A stretch of DNA of 64,000 nt from Novosphingobium fluoreni (GCF_014196615.1 NZ_JACIDY010000009.1:95049-159048), one strand, 5' to 3'; positions 43,463-55,704 are shown, counted from the first letter of the stretch. The notes: generated from the sequence alone by a model not told the origin. Program-made: numbers and translations.

Positions 43463-43985
43463 GCCGATCGGCTTCGAAGGGCTTCTCCATCAAGCCATCG
43501 TGGTCATAGCCGTCGAGCGCCTCGGGGTTTCCGGTGATGAAGATAGCTGGGACACGCCCAACTCGCAGGCGGATGCTGGTCACGGCGGCAGGCCCCGTGC
43601 CGGTAAGGAGCCTTACATCCGACACGATGATATCGGGCTTCTGCTCCATCGCGGCGCTGACCGCTTCCAACTCTGTCTGAGCGTATGCCACCGTCTTCGC
43701 GCCAGCCTGCTCCACCAAATCGCCGATGTGGAACGCGATAATTGCTTCATCTTCAATAACTAACGCATGTCGCGAGTGGGGAACGAACGTCGTGCAGATT
43801 CTCGAGCAACTGTGTACGTCTGCTCGCGACCAATGCAGGTCGTTCAGAGGTGTGTATTTGTATGTCCGCTTACATGAAAAACTGTCGTTTGCAGTTGCTA
43901 TCGTGACCGGGGTTGCCACCTCTGATATTGCAGACACTCCGATTGTCCTCCAAATGACCCAATAGCGGACATCGCGAGCTAGCAT
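43425..43985 (-). CDS. Single-domain response regulator (receiver)
   Basis: A receiver domain is clear: ALVIEDEAIIAFHIGDLVEQ with the acidic pair, KPDIIVSDVRLLTGTG with the phospho-acceptor Asp, IFITGNPEAL (Thr) and MEKPFEADRLKE (Lys). No output domain follows. The domain begins at about residue 72 of this frame, and the N-terminal part has no homology and odd composition. No ATG or GTG lies close to the domain, so the true start is uncertain. It may use a rare codon or have lost its start. The kinase partner is not in the window. Confidence 0.75.
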   Translation of the reverse strand: MLARDVRYWVIWRTIGVSAISEVATPVTIATANDSFSCKRTYKYTPLNDLHWSRADVHSCSRICTTFVPHSRHALVIEDEAIIAFHIGDLVEQAGAKTVAYAQTELEAVSAAMEQKPDIIVSDVRLLTGTGPAAVTSIRLRVGRVPAIFITGNPEALDGYDHDGLMEKPFEADRLKETVARFAVDC

Positions 43986-44012
43986 CGACGAACTTTAAGT
44001 CCTGCGCCGGCT

Positions 44013-45449
44013 CTACAGCGGCTCGGGGCAGGCGCGTTTAGCGACTGCACCACAGTCTGCCAAGAACACCGTGATATTCTTGGCGACAAAGACAGCATGG
44101 TTCGTCACTTCAGGAAGCCCCATCAACTCGCCGAAGGTACCGCGCGCCAGCGGGCCAGCGACGAAGGCTCGCGGGTTGGGGCCTTGGGTACCGATCAGGT
44201 GGCTGCTTTCGTCCACTGCGATCCCAAGGCCGGTGGGGTCCGGTACCAGCGAACCGGATGCGAGAAGTCCAGATAGGACGGGTAGCGAGGTCAAGATGCT
44301 GCCGTGACCAGGGCCTGTCGTCGCGATGACCGCATTGAAACTTTGCCTCCGAAGCGCACTTGACCGGTTTTGCCCAGCGCGGCCTTGCAGGGTCACGGCG
44401 AACCGGCCTGATTGCATCTCGGCTTGCTGGATGGACGCGGCCTCGACCATCAGGGTCCCCTCCGCGATGCGGCGATCTAAGACTGCGCCGATCTGTGGCG
44501 CGATGCGGAAGCGGTGGGTGTCCCAGAAGGGCCGCAGATGCCGGATCAGCCGGCGCCGTTCGACCAGCGGCAGGGCTTTCCAGATGTCCGGGCCTTGCAC
44601 ACGCAAGCGGTCAAACAGCCCTTGCCAGGGCCGACCCGCCCGCGCCGCCACGCGGACCCGGCGAAGGAGGTCGAGAGCTGTGCGCGGCGGCCGGGTGGCG
44701 AAGTCGCCAAAGGGCTCGACATGGGTGTCCGCATGGCTGTGCGATCGCTGGCCGCGGCGAGAGATCGCGGTGATCTGGCCGCGATGGCCCTGCGCATCGA
44801 GCGTCGCGATGGTATCGGCCATGGTCAGACCGGTGCCCACGACCAGAACGCTGTCTTCTCGCCCGATCGGCGCAAGCGCCCCGGCCGCCCAAGGATCGGC
44901 GATGAACTTGGGTTCCCCGCCGAACGCCCGGGCAAGGACGGAAGGCGGACTCGGCGGTGGGTGGCTGGTGGCGATGACGATGACGTCGGCGGCGAAACTT
45001 TCGCCGGAGTCGGTGACGAGCATCCAGCCGCTGTCTTCGCTCGCAACAGATTTGATCCGGCCTTGGTGGTGTTCGACTTGGCCGCTTGCCAGTAAAGGCT
45101 GCAGATGCTCCGCGACATAGCGGCCGAACAAACGGCGGGCGGGAAAGGATTGGCCGTTCGCCAGGGTCGCGTCCGGGTCGCCGTCCAACTCGCCTTGGGC
45201 GACGAGCCAGCGGGCGAAGTGTTCCTGGTCATCCGGTAACAGCGTCATCCGTGCGGCGGGCACATTGATGCGATGTATCGGATCCTGCGTCGAGTATGCG
45301 ACACCCTGCCCAATCTCGGCTCGCGGCTCGAATACGACGATCCGCAACGGACCGTCCGCAAGACGCGCCAGATGATAGGCGACGGCGGCTCCGGTGAAGC
45401 CGCCGCCGATGATCGCCACCGTCGGTACGGTAGATGAGGCTTGAGGCAT
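44013..45449 (-). CDS. FAD/NAD(P)-binding oxidoreductase of the sulfone operon
   Basis: The protein has 478 residues from ATG 45449, 6 bp after the ssuD stop; ATG 45455 is an alternative start. The FAD motif VAIIGGGFTGAAVAYHLARL is at about residues 12-31, and a second dinucleotide motif SVLVVGTGLTMADTIATLDA is at about 195-215. This fits the NAD_binding_9 family of flavoproteins. It is the last gene of the msuE-sfnG-liv-sfnR-sfnB-ssuD operon, so it probably serves sulfur-compound oxidation, perhaps as an N-/S-oxygenase or reductase. The substrate is unknown. Confidence 0.85.
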   Translation of the reverse strand: MPQASSTVPTVAIIGGGFTGAAVAYHLARLADGPLRIVVFEPRAEIGQGVAYSTQDPIHRINVPAARMTLLPDDQEHFARWLVAQGELDGDPDATLANGQSFPARRLFGRYVAEHLQPLLASGQVEHHQGRIKSVASEDSGWMLVTDSGESFAADVIVIATSHPPPSPPSVLARAFGGEPKFIADPWAAGALAPIGREDSVLVVGTGLTMADTIATLDAQGHRGQITAISRRGQRSHSHADTHVEPFGDFATRPPRTALDLLRRVRVAARAGRPWQGLFDRLRVQGPDIWKALPLVERRRLIRHLRPFWDTHRFRIAPQIGAVLDRRIAEGTLMVEAASIQQAEMQSGRFAVTLQGRAGQNRSSALRRQSFNAVIATTGPGHGSILTSLPVLSGLLASGSLVPDPTGLGIAVDESSHLIGTQGPNPRAFVAGPLARGTFGELMGLPEVTNHAVFVAKNITVFLADCGAVAKRACPEPL

Positions 45450-45455
45450 GGACAC

Positions 45456-46628
45456 TCAGGATTGCGAGGCGCGGACCGCCGGGCGGTGATCGCCCGCGAT
45501 GGTTTCGCCGAACGGCCCCATGTTGCTGGCCGCCGCAGTCGTGCGGTGGCCGTGCGCGAGCGGAAGGCGGGGCAGCACCAGTTCGCCGAAGCGATAGGCT
45601 TCTTCCAGGTGCGGGTATCCCGACAGGATGAAGCTGTCGATGCCGATCCGCCGATATTCGTCAATCCGCGCGGCGACCGTCTCGGGATCGCCGACCAGCG
45701 CCGTGCCGGCGCCCCCGCGCACCAGGCCGACGCCGGCCCACAAGTCCGGGCTGACTTCCAGCCGGTCGCGGCGGCCGCCGTGCAGCTTGCTCATCCGCGC
45801 CTGGCCGACTGAATCCATCCGTGCAAAAACGCTCTGCGCTCTGGCGATGGTCTCATCATCGAGCCGGCTGATGAGCGCGTCGGCGGCGGCCCAGGCCTGT
45901 TCGCGGATTTCGCGCACGATCACATGCAGCCTGATCCCGAATGAGACTTCGCGACCCTGTTCGGCGGCCAGAGCGCGGATCGTCGCCACCTTGGCGGCGA
46001 CGGCGGCGGGCGGCTCGCCCCAGGTCAGGTACTTGTCGATGGTCCTGGCCGCGACCCGGTTGCCCGCTTCGGACGAACCGCCAAAGTAGAGCGGCGGATA
46101 GGGTGTCTGCACCGCCGGGAACAGCAGCCTGCCGTCGCTGATGCGAAAGTGCCTGCCTTCGTGTTCCACCACTTCGCCGCGCAGCAGCGCGGTATAGATG
46201 CCCAGGAACTCCTCGGTCACTTCGTAGCGTTCAGCATGGTCGAGGAAGATGCCGTCCCCGCCATTCTCCACCGGATCGCCGCCGGTGACCACGTTGATCA
46301 GCAGCCGTCCGTTGGAAATGCGGTCGAGCGTCGCGGTCATCCGCGCGGCGAGCGTGGGCGACTGCAGTCCGGGCCGCACCGCGACGAGGAACCGCAGCCG
46401 CTCGGTCGCGGGGACGAGCGCGGAAGCCACCACCCAGCTATCTTCGCAGCTGCGTCCGGTTGGCAGCAGTACGCCGTAGTAGCCAAGCGTGTCGGCGGCC
46501 TGCGCGATCTGCCGCAGATAGGGCAGGTCGACCGCGCGGCCGCCCTCCTGCGTGCCCAGATAGCGGCTGTCCCCGTGCGTGGGCAGAAACCACAGCACAT
46601 TAATCTTGTCGGGTGCGCTGATGCTCAT
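45456..46628 (-). CDS. ssuD: FMNH2-dependent alkanesulfonate monooxygenase (SsuD-like)
   Basis: The protein has 390 residues from ATG 46628, 4 bp after sfnB; the longer frame to 46796 lies inside sfnB. The bacterial-luciferase-like fold carries SsuD markers: [56 protein letters not shown] and [15 protein letters not shown]. The enzyme cleaves alkanesulfonates to aldehyde and sulfite, using FMNH2 from a partner reductase, most likely the MsuE encoded upstream. Confidence 0.93.
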   Translation of the reverse strand: MSISAPDKINVLWFLPTHGDSRYLGTQEGGRAVDLPYLRQIAQAADTLGYYGVLLPTGRSCEDSWVVASALVPATERLRFLVAVRPGLQSPTLAARMTATLDRISNGRLLINVVTGGDPVENGGDGIFLDHAERYEVTEEFLGIYTALLRGEVVEHEGRHFRISDGRLLFPAVQTPYPPLYFGGSSEAGNRVAARTIDKYLTWGEPPAAVAAKVATIRALAAEQGREVSFGIRLHVIVREIREQAWAAADALISRLDDETIARAQSVFARMDSVGQARMSKLHGGRRDRLEVSPDLWAGVGLVRGGAGTALVGDPETVAARIDEYRRIGIDSFILSGYPHLEEAYRFGELVLPRLPLAHGHRTTAAASNMGPFGETIAGDHRPAVRASQS

Positions 46629-46632
46629 TGGT

Positions 46633-47898
46633 TCAGCTCCAGGCGTGCAGCGGCGGGTTTTCGCCATTGAGGTAGTAATTACCGACGATCGCGTATTTCC
46701 ACCGAACGGGGTCGTGAAGGGTGTGCGTGCGGGCGTTGCGCCAGTGCCGGTCGAGGCCGTGCTCGGCGAGCGTCGAGCGGGTTCCGGCCAGCTCAAACAG
46801 CTTGTTGGTCGCCTCGATTGCGATTTCGGTGCTGAGGATCTTGGCCTCGGCGGTGGTGATCTGTGCGGTGGCGACGGTCTCTCCGTTCGGGTTGGCGACC
46901 GCCTCGTCCACGGCGATCGCGGCCCGGTCGAGCAGGGCGCGAGTGGCGTTGAGGCGCAGTTTCAGCGCACCGACGGCCTGGATCACGTAAGGGTCCTGCC
47001 ATGCATGATCGAGGCCGCTGTCGACCCAGGCGCGCGACTTCTCACGCACGAAGCTGATCGTGTCGGCGATGGCCGCCGCGGCGATGCCGGTGTCCACCGC
47101 GACCTGGATGATCTGGAAAATCGCGCCGTCGGCTGTGGGCTCGGCATATCCCTTGTAGCCCGGAACCACATGCGTCTTTGGCACGCGGACCTTGTCCAGC
47201 AGCACGGTGCCGCTTAGCGTCGTGCGCTGGCCGAAGGCAGACCAGTCGTCGATCACCGTCAGCCCCGGCGCGGCACGGTCGGCGATGGCGTAAAAGGCGC
47301 GACCCTCGTCATCCAGCGCCACGACCGGGACCAGATGGGCGAGCAGCGCACCGGTGGCGTAGAACTTGCGGCCCGATACGATGACATGGTCGCCGTCGTC
47401 CACGAAGGTGGTCTCGAAATCAGCGGCGCGCTTCGATCCGAATTCGGAGAAGGCATTGCCGAAGCGGGTACCCTCCAAGACCTGCTTGAACAGCAGCGCC
47501 TGCTGCGTTTCGTCAGACGTGGTGCGGATCGCGGCGACGACGCCGATGTGGTTCTGCGGAATCTGGCCCAGCGACGGATCGGAGGCGGAGATGATGTCGA
47601 TCACCTTGACGATGGTGCGGTACGACAAGTCCGGCCCGCCGAAGCGCTTGGGCACGTTGAGCGACCACAGGCCGCTCTGCGAAAATGCATCGAGTTCGGC
47701 TAGCGGCCAGACCCGCTCGCGGTCGCGATGCAGCGCACCCTTGGCGAATTGCGCCGCAAGCTTTTCGGCCACCGCTATCGCCTCGGCATCGTCGCGGATT
47801 ATATGGGCGGGGGCATCGGGACGGGCCACGGCGGGTACGCCAGACTGACCTGGCACGGCGTCCGCTGCGGCGGGGGCATCCTTGAGAAGCGTGGTCAT
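46633..47898 (-). CDS. sfnB: SfnB-family flavin-dependent oxidoreductase (acyl-CoA dehydrogenase fold)
   Basis: The protein has 421 residues from ATG 47898, with AGGAGA upstream. The acyl-CoA-dehydrogenase/DszC-like fold is shown by [60 protein letters not shown] and the C-terminal [20 protein letters not shown]. SfnB proteins are induced by sulfur limitation and required or helpful for growth on dimethylsulfone in Pseudomonas. The exact reaction is unsettled. It lies between sfnR and ssuD in the operon. Confidence 0.9.
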   Translation of the reverse strand: MTTLLKDAPAAADAVPGQSGVPAVARPDAPAHIIRDDAEAIAVAEKLAAQFAKGALHRDRERVWPLAELDAFSQSGLWSLNVPKRFGGPDLSYRTIVKVIDIISASDPSLGQIPQNHIGVVAAIRTTSDETQQALLFKQVLEGTRFGNAFSEFGSKRAADFETTFVDDGDHVIVSGRKFYATGALLAHLVPVVALDDEGRAFYAIADRAAPGLTVIDDWSAFGQRTTLSGTVLLDKVRVPKTHVVPGYKGYAEPTADGAIFQIIQVAVDTGIAAAAIADTISFVREKSRAWVDSGLDHAWQDPYVIQAVGALKLRLNATRALLDRAAIAVDEAVANPNGETVATAQITTAEAKILSTEIAIEATNKLFELAGTRSTLAEHGLDRHWRNARTHTLHDPVRWKYAIVGNYYLNGENPPLHAWS

Positions 47899-47909
47899 AC
47901 AGTCTCCTG

Positions 47910-49025
<1,116 letters not shown>

Positions 49026-49047
49026 GGCGGGCTCCGTTCGCGCTTCG

Positions 49048-49824
<777 letters not shown>

Positions 49825-49847
49825 GGTGCCGCCTCTCGCCTTGCCAA

Positions 49848-51215
49848 TCAGCTCTTCGAGCAGTCGCGCGGCGTGATGCCCTTTTCGCGGGCGTACTGGC
49901 GTGCCGAGGCCTCGATGATCGGGCGGAGCAGTGGGCGATCGGCCTGGATCCAGTCACTGATGACGGTCCATTTGGCGCCGTCCCACTGCTGGAACCGCAC
50001 TGCGCCGCCGCCCTCGTGGTCCGAACACGAAAGCTTGAGCGGCTGCACCAGCCCGACCGCGCCCAATGCCTTCAGGCGGGCGTCGTCGATGTCCAGGTGC
50101 TCGAACCCTCAGCGCACTTCCTCGCCGGTCAGCGGGCGCTTGCCGAATTTCGCCTGGGCGACGCGCACCGCCTCGACGTTGAGGATGCCGTTCACCACGC
50201 CCAGGTTGTAATACACGGTGCCGAAGCGCTTGGGGTCCGTCAGGTTGCCCTTGCCCTTGTCGATCACTTGCGCCTTGATCTGCTGCAGCACGGGGAAGCT
50301 GGTGCCTGAGGGGTGCGTGGTGATTGAGATGAAGCCCTTGGCCGCGCCACCGGCGGGCGCGGCGTCTTCCTCGGAATTGCTCCAGATGTTGCCGATGATG
50401 TGATCCGCCGGGAACCCCACCTTGCGCGCGGTTTTTAGCGCCACCGGGTTCATCACGCCCCAGCCGCGCAGGATCACCCATTCGGGATTGATCTGCCGGA
50501 TCTTGAGCCATTGCGACTGCTGCTCGTTACCCGGATGCGGCACTTCGATCTTGTCGACTGAGACGCCATAGCGCGCCGCCAGCGTGTCGATCACGCCGTT
50601 GGTCTCCTTGCCGTAGGGCGAACCGTGATAAAGCACGACGATGTGCTTGCCGCGCAACTTGTCCAGGCCGCCGGCTTTCGCGCCGATCCAGTTGAAGATT
50701 GCCGAAACTTCGCTGTAGGGGTTCAGCTGGAGCGGGAATACATACGGAAACACGCTGCCGTCGGTCGAATCTGTCCGGCCGTGGTTGATGGTGATCAGCG
50801 GGATCTTGTCGGTGGTCGATCGGTCCAGCGTTGCATAGGCTATGCCGACCGACAGCGGGTTGGTGGCTGCCGTGGGCGAACCGTCTGCGCTTTTCTTGAG
50901 CCGTTCGTAGCATTCGACGCCTTTTTCGACGTCGTATTCAGTCTCACACTCTGCCCAGCTCAAGGGCACGCCGTTGACGCCGCCCTGCGCGTTGATCAGC
51001 TGCATGTAATCGATGAAGCCACCGAAGAAGCCGCTGCCACCAGCAGCATAAGGCCCAACGCGGTAGCTCTGCAACGGGAAGTACTGGGACTTGCCCGGCG
51101 CGGCAGTGACACCGCCTTGCTGGGCCGATGAGGCTTCCTTTTGGCATCCTGCCAACAGGACGAGCGTTGCGGCGGCGGAAAGGCTCAGGAATGACTTGGG
51201 TGAATTGCTAAACAT
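49848..51215 (-). pseudogene. Branched-chain-type ABC substrate-binding lipoprotein with an in-frame TGA
   Basis: The reading frame runs 456 codons from ATG 51215, directly after the livM stop. A lipobox (AATLVLLAGCQKEAS) marks a lipoprotein. The Peripla_BP_6 domain follows (GGFIDYMQLINAQGGVNGVP, then VVLYHGSPYGKETNGVIDTL). At 50109-50111 a TGA replaces an expected Trp after LTGEEVR. The same frame then continues GFEHLDIDDARLKALGAVGL to the natural end at 49848 without other damage. As read, the product would lack about 86 residues. A recent nonsense mutation, sequencing error or readthrough are the options. Confidence 0.85.
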
Positions 51216-52289
51216 TCACGGCTGCTCCAACTGGCGTGGTTTCGTCAGGCCGATCCAGCTCGAGCGGGTACGGAGTGCGTGGCCCAACAACTTTGTCAGA
51301 CCATCGGGCTCTGCGACGAGGAAGAAAATGATGAGTGCGCCGAAGACGATCTTCTGCGCGTTTTCGAGTAACGCGGGGTCAAGGGTTGAGCCGACGATCG
51401 CGCCGCCGATCACGCTTAGCGCGACGGGCAGCAGGACGACGAAGGCGGCGCCCAGGAAATTGCCGCGAATACTGCCCAGGCCGCCCAGGATGATTACGAA
51501 CAAGATCTGAAACGAGCGGTCGAGATCGAAGCCGGCTGGCTCCACGGTGCCAAGATAGGTGAAGGCCCATAGCGATCCGGCAATCCCGAGCAGGAACGAA
51601 CTGACCGCGAAGGCGAGCAGTTTGGCGCGGCCGAGCGGGATCCCCAGCGCGGCGGCAGCAAGGTCCATGTCGCGCACCGCCATCCAGGCGCGCCCCGTTG
51701 GGCTGTCGATCAGGTTGCGCACGAGCACCGTCAGCACCGCCACGATGCCCAGGGTATAGGCATAGCGGCCGGCGGGATTGTCGAGGTCGAACCCGGCCAG
51801 CGTCAGCGGGGGCGCGGTGATCACGCCCGATGCGCTGCCGTTGGTAAACCAGCCGTATTGCGACAGGAGCCAGGGCACGAAGAACTGCGCGGCGAGGGTC
51901 GACGCGATCAGGTAGAATCCTTTGACGCGCAGGCTAGGAAGTCCGAACAGGACGCCAAACGCGGCGGCAACGAACCCTCCGGCCACGATCGCGGGTAGCA
52001 GTGAGAAGCCAGGCACCCGCAAGTGGATGTTGTATGTGGCGAAGGCGCCGATCGCCATGAACGCCGCCGAACCCAGCGAGAGCTGACCGGCATAGCCTGT
52101 CAGGACGTTGAGTCCGAGCCCGGCGAGCGACAGGATCAGGATCGGCACCAGCACCGCGCCGAACAGGTAGTCCGAACCGATGGCGAAGGGCACAATTGCG
52201 GCCGCGACGATCGCCACTGGCAGCACAATGGCGCCGGCGCGTGGGGGCTCGGATGGCGCGACGGAAATGGGCGCGGGCAGGCTGGCCAT
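51216..52289 (-). CDS. livM: Branched-chain-type ABC transporter permease LivM-like
   Basis: The protein has 357 residues and about nine membrane helices. The family motifs LGLNVLTGYAGQLSLGSAAF and the permease loop GIPLGRAKLLAFAVSSFLLG are present, and IILGGLGSIRGNFLGAAFV is near the end. It forms the membrane channel with LivH. Its stop abuts the binding-protein start and its start is 3 bp from the livH stop. Confidence 0.92.
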   Translation of the reverse strand: MASLPAPISVAPSEPPRAGAIVLPVAIVAAAIVPFAIGSDYLFGAVLVPILILSLAGLGLNVLTGYAGQLSLGSAAFMAIGAFATYNIHLRVPGFSLLPAIVAGGFVAAAFGVLFGLPSLRVKGFYLIASTLAAQFFVPWLLSQYGWFTNGSASGVITAPPLTLAGFDLDNPAGRYAYTLGIVAVLTVLVRNLIDSPTGRAWMAVRDMDLAAAALGIPLGRAKLLAFAVSSFLLGIAGSLWAFTYLGTVEPAGFDLDRSFQILFVIILGGLGSIRGNFLGAAFVVLLPVALSVIGGAIVGSTLDPALLENAQKIVFGALIIFFLVAEPDGLTKLLGHALRTRSSWIGLTKPRQLEQP

Positions 52290-52292
52290 GGC

Positions 52293-53174
52293 TCAAATCC
52301 TCGCCCAGGTGCGCTGGCCGAACAGGCCAGTCGGGCGCGCCATCAGGAAGACGAGCGCGAGGCCATAGGCGAACCAGCCCTCCACGCCGTTGCCGATGGT
52401 AGGGCCGAGATAGATCGCCGCCAGGTTCTCGCCCGCACCGACCAACACGCCCGCGACGATCACGCCGCCGATTGAGGTAAAACCGCCGATGATGAGGACG
52501 GGAAGGGCTTTCAGCACAATAAGCGAGAGCGAGAACTGCACGCCTGACCGCGCGCCCCAGATCAGTCCGGCGACCAGCGCGACGAACCCGGCGAGGCTCC
52601 AGGCGATCACGGTCACGCGCTCGAGCCGGAGGCCGATCGAGAGCGCCGCCAGCGGATCGGCGGCGACCGCGCGCAGCGACAGGCCAAGATTCGTCTTGCC
52701 TGTGACCAGCGCCAGGATCACGACCAGGCTACCGGCGATGGCGGTCGCGGCGATGTCGAAGCTGCTGAGCGATAGACCCGCGACGGACACTGGATCGTCC
52801 GAGATGCCGAGATCCAGGGCGTGGACCTGCGTGCCCCAGGCGATCTGAGACAGGCCTTCGAAGATGTAACTGAGGCCGAGCGTCGCCAGGAACAGGGTAA
52901 TGACCGAGCGGTTCGAAAGCGGGCGCAGCACGAAGCGCTCGATGGCGAACGCCGCCGCGATCAGCAGCAGCAGGGTCGCGCCGAACGCCAGCCAGAACGG
53001 CACGCCGCGCTCGACGAGGTTTACGAACGTGAGGGCGGCGAACAGGATCATCGACCCTTGCGCGAAATTGAACACGCCAGACGCCCGATAGATCAACACG
53101 AAACCGATGGCGACGAGCGCGTACATCACGCCCGACAGGGCGCCTGCGACCAGCACTTCGAGGAAGAACTGCAT
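52293..53174 (-). CDS. livH: Branched-chain-type ABC transporter permease LivH-like
   Basis: The protein has 293 residues with eight or so helices. LivH hallmarks are ALVAIGFVLIYRASGVFNFA, FVLRPLSNRSVITLFLATLG and PVLIIGGFTSIGGVIVAGVL. It pairs with LivM in the membrane. It lies 12 bp after livG in the operon. Confidence 0.92.
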   Translation of the reverse strand: MQFFLEVLVAGALSGVMYALVAIGFVLIYRASGVFNFAQGSMILFAALTFVNLVERGVPFWLAFGATLLLLIAAAFAIERFVLRPLSNRSVITLFLATLGLSYIFEGLSQIAWGTQVHALDLGISDDPVSVAGLSLSSFDIAATAIAGSLVVILALVTGKTNLGLSLRAVAADPLAALSIGLRLERVTVIAWSLAGFVALVAGLIWGARSGVQFSLSLIVLKALPVLIIGGFTSIGGVIVAGVLVGAGENLAAIYLGPTIGNGVEGWFAYGLALVFLMARPTGLFGQRTWARI

Positions 53175-53186
53175 CCTGCGCGCCCC

Positions 53187-53996
53187 CTAGTGCCGCGTGC
53201 CGAGATAGGCGGCGATCACCGCGCTATCGGCGGCGACCGTAGTGGGCGGTCCATCCGCGATCACGCGCCCGCGATCGAGGACGACCAGCCGATCGGCCAG
53301 GGTCAGCACCACGCCGATGTCGTGTTCGATCAGCACCACGGTGGTGCCGCGAATGTCGCGCGCGGAGCGGATCGCGGAGACCATCTCATGCTTTTCGTCC
53401 GGGTTCATGCCCGCCAGCGGCTCATCAAGAAGCAGAGTCTGCGGTGTCATCGCCTTCGCACGGGCCAGCTCGACCCGCTTTTGCACGCCATAGGGTAGGG
53501 CGGACACGAGCGTGTCGGCGTGATCCTGCAAGTCCAGCGATGCGAGCGCGTCGAGCGCCGCTTCGCGGTTCCGGCGGTCTTCGGTACGGGCGGCGCGGGT
53601 GCGAAGCAGGTAGTGCGGCCAGCCGACCTTGCCGTGCAGGGCGTGGCCGGTCAGCACGTTATCAAGCACCGTCATGCCGGCGAACAGCCCGAGGTTCTGG
53701 AACGTGCGCACGACTCCGGCCCGTGCCACGCGCTGCGGTCGCAGACGATCAAGCCGGGTGCCGTCGATCGACACGCCGCCCCGATCCGCGCGGTAGAACC
53801 CGCTCATGACGTTGAGCAGCGAACTTTTGCCCGCGCCGTTGGGGCCGATCAGCCCGACGATCTCGCCACGCCGCACGTCCAGACTGACATCGCGCAACAC
53901 GTCCAGCCCGCCGAAAGATAGCGAGATGTCATGCAGCGCGATAGCCGAGCAGGACGGATCGTCCCGCTGCGGCGCGAGAGTTTGCGGCGCGGCCAT
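53187..53996 (-). CDS. livG: Branched-chain-type ABC transporter ATPase LivG-like
   Basis: The protein has 269 residues with Walker A IVGLIGPNGAGKSSLLNVMS, a LivG-type FYRADRGGVSIDGTRL and RAGVVRTFQNLGLFAGMTVL, an ABC signature region LPYGVQKRVELARAKAM, and Walker B LLLDEPLAGMNPDE. The usual LSGG is replaced by LPYG, which is common in LivG. It starts 2 bp after the sfnG stop. Confidence 0.92.
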   Translation of the reverse strand: MAAPQTLAPQRDDPSCSAIALHDISLSFGGLDVLRDVSLDVRRGEIVGLIGPNGAGKSSLLNVMSGFYRADRGGVSIDGTRLDRLRPQRVARAGVVRTFQNLGLFAGMTVLDNVLTGHALHGKVGWPHYLLRTRAARTEDRRNREAALDALASLDLQDHADTLVSALPYGVQKRVELARAKAMTPQTLLLDEPLAGMNPDEKHEMVSAIRSARDIRGTTVVLIEHDIGVVLTLADRLVVLDRGRVIADGPPTTVAADSAVIAAYLGTRH

Positions 53997-53998
53997 GG

Positions 53999-55096
53999 TT
54001 AGACCGTTTCCGGCGTGCGCACGTCTTCCAGTGCGCGGACTAGCGGCAGGACGTTCTGCCCGAAGTATTCGATCTCTTCCTGGAAGTGCAGGAAGGCGGA
54101 GAGGACCAAGTCGACGCCGGCCGCTTTCAACTCCACGATGCGCTCGGCGATCTGCTTGGGGGTGCCGATCAGGTTGGTTTTGAAGCCGTCGTTGTACTGG
54201 ACCAGATCCTCGAATGTCGACTTCGCCCAGTTGCCTTCGCCTTCGGGGGACGCGCGACCGGCCTGCTTGGCGGCATCACCAAACGCGTTGACCGCTTCGG
54301 GATCCGCCTGCGCGATGATGTCGTCCAGGACAGCGCGTGCCTCCTCCTCGGTATCGCGGGCGATGATGAAGGCGTTGACACCCACCTTTACGGTACGCCC
54401 CTCGGCGGCTGCCTTGGCGCGCAAGTCCTCGATCTGGGCGCGGATGCCTTCCACGTTGTTGCCATTTGTAAAATACCAGTCGGACACGCGCGCCGCCATG
54501 TCGCGCGCGGCGCGAGAGCTGCCGCCCTGGAAAATCTCCGGGTGGGGCTGCTGGAGCGGCTTGGGGCGCAAGGTGTAATCGGTGAAGCGGTAGAAGTCGC
54601 CGCGGAAGCTGAAGTTGTCCGTGGTCCAGATGCCCTTCAGCGCGCGGATGAATTCTTCAGAGCGGCGATAGCGCTCGTCATGCTCCAGCCAGTGTTCACC
54701 GATCGCGGTGAATTCACCCTTGAACCACCCGCTGACGATATTGACCGCGACGCGTCCGCCGGTGAGTTGGTCGATGGTGGCCAACTGCTTGGCGGCGACC
54801 GCCGGGTTCCACGGTCCGGGCAGGATCGCGGCGATCACCTTCAGCTTGGTCGTCGCCGCCAGCAGCGCGTGAGTGAAGGCCACCGGCTCGTGCTGGAATT
54901 CGGCGCCATATCCGGCGGTGAAGCGGATTTGCGACAGTGCGTACTCAAAGCCGTTGGCCTCGGCGATCTGCGCCAGCTTCCGATTGTAGTCGATATCCCA
55001 GCTGGTGCGCTGTTCGATCTTGCTGACGACCAGGCCGCCGCTGACGTTGGGCACCCAGTAGGCGAATTGGATCGGGGTCTTCGATGTATCGGTCAT
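53999..55096 (-). CDS. sfnG: FMNH2-dependent dimethylsulfone monooxygenase SfnG
   Basis: The protein has 365 residues from ATG 55096. It is a luciferase-like flavin monooxygenase. SfnG markers are FAYWVPNVSGGLVVSKIEQR, LPGPWNPAVAAKQLATIDQL, VNIVSGWFKGEFTAIGEHWL and the C-terminal FLHFQEEIEYFGQNVLPLVR. The known reaction splits dimethylsulfone to methanesulfinate with FMNH2. The FMN reductase gene msuE lies 20 bp upstream. Confidence 0.94.
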   Translation of the reverse strand: MTDTSKTPIQFAYWVPNVSGGLVVSKIEQRTSWDIDYNRKLAQIAEANGFEYALSQIRFTAGYGAEFQHEPVAFTHALLAATTKLKVIAAILPGPWNPAVAAKQLATIDQLTGGRVAVNIVSGWFKGEFTAIGEHWLEHDERYRRSEEFIRALKGIWTTDNFSFRGDFYRFTDYTLRPKPLQQPHPEIFQGGSSRAARDMAARVSDWYFTNGNNVEGIRAQIEDLRAKAAAEGRTVKVGVNAFIIARDTEEEARAVLDDIIAQADPEAVNAFGDAAKQAGRASPEGEGNWAKSTFEDLVQYNDGFKTNLIGTPKQIAERIVELKAAGVDLVLSAFLHFQEEIEYFGQNVLPLVRALEDVRTPETV

Positions 55097-55116
55097 GATG
55101 ACGTCCTCGAAAGTGT

Positions 55117-55704
55117 TCAGAGGTGGGCGATGAAGGGTTGGCGCAGTGCGGGCAGGCGGCGCGCGTCGGGACGGACCAGCCACGGCAGGGCATGGTCGAC
55201 GGCCAGCGCGATCCGCTCGGCCACGGTCTTGCTAACGAGTTGGTAGTCGTCGAAATCCGCTTCGCTGGCATAGATGCCGAGCGGCAGGGCGAGCGCCTGG
55301 AAGAAGCCGAACAGTGGCCGCAACTGATGTTCGATCATCAGACAGTGACGATCGCTGCCACCCGTCGCGGCCAACAGCACCGGCCGGCCGACCAGCGATT
55401 CATGCCCAACGAAGTCGAACAGATGCTTGAGCAGGCCGGTGTAAGACGCGCGATAGACCGGCGTCGCCACGACGAGCGCGTCGGCGGTCTCGATCGCCTG
55501 GATGTCGGCGAAGACACGCGGGGGCAAGGCGCCGCGATTCAGCGTCGCGCCGACCTCTGCGCCGATCTCGCTCAGCTTGACGAAATGAACGTCGATCGGC
55601 AGCGCCACCGCCAATTCGCCGACGATCGCGTCGAGCAGGACTTCGGTCCGCGAGGGCTGCTGCAAAGCGCCCGATATGGCTACAATCCGCAAGGGCTTGG
55701 TCAT
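55117..55704 (-). CDS. msuE: NADH:FMN oxidoreductase MsuE
   Basis: The 195-residue flavodoxin-like FMN reductase begins RIVAISGALQQPSRTEVLLD and has ALVVATPVYRASYTGLLKHL and LLAATGGSDRHCLMIEHQLR, typical of MsuE/SsuE. It supplies FMNH2 to SfnG and SsuD. It is the first gene of the large operon, about 31 nt after the predicted sigma-54 transcription start. Confidence 0.92.
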   Translation of the reverse strand: MTKPLRIVAISGALQQPSRTEVLLDAIVGELAVALPIDVHFVKLSEIGAEVGATLNRGALPPRVFADIQAIETADALVVATPVYRASYTGLLKHLFDFVGHESLVGRPVLLAATGGSDRHCLMIEHQLRPLFGFFQALALPLGIYASEADFDDYQLVSKTVAERIALAVDHALPWLVRPDARRLPALRQPFIAHL

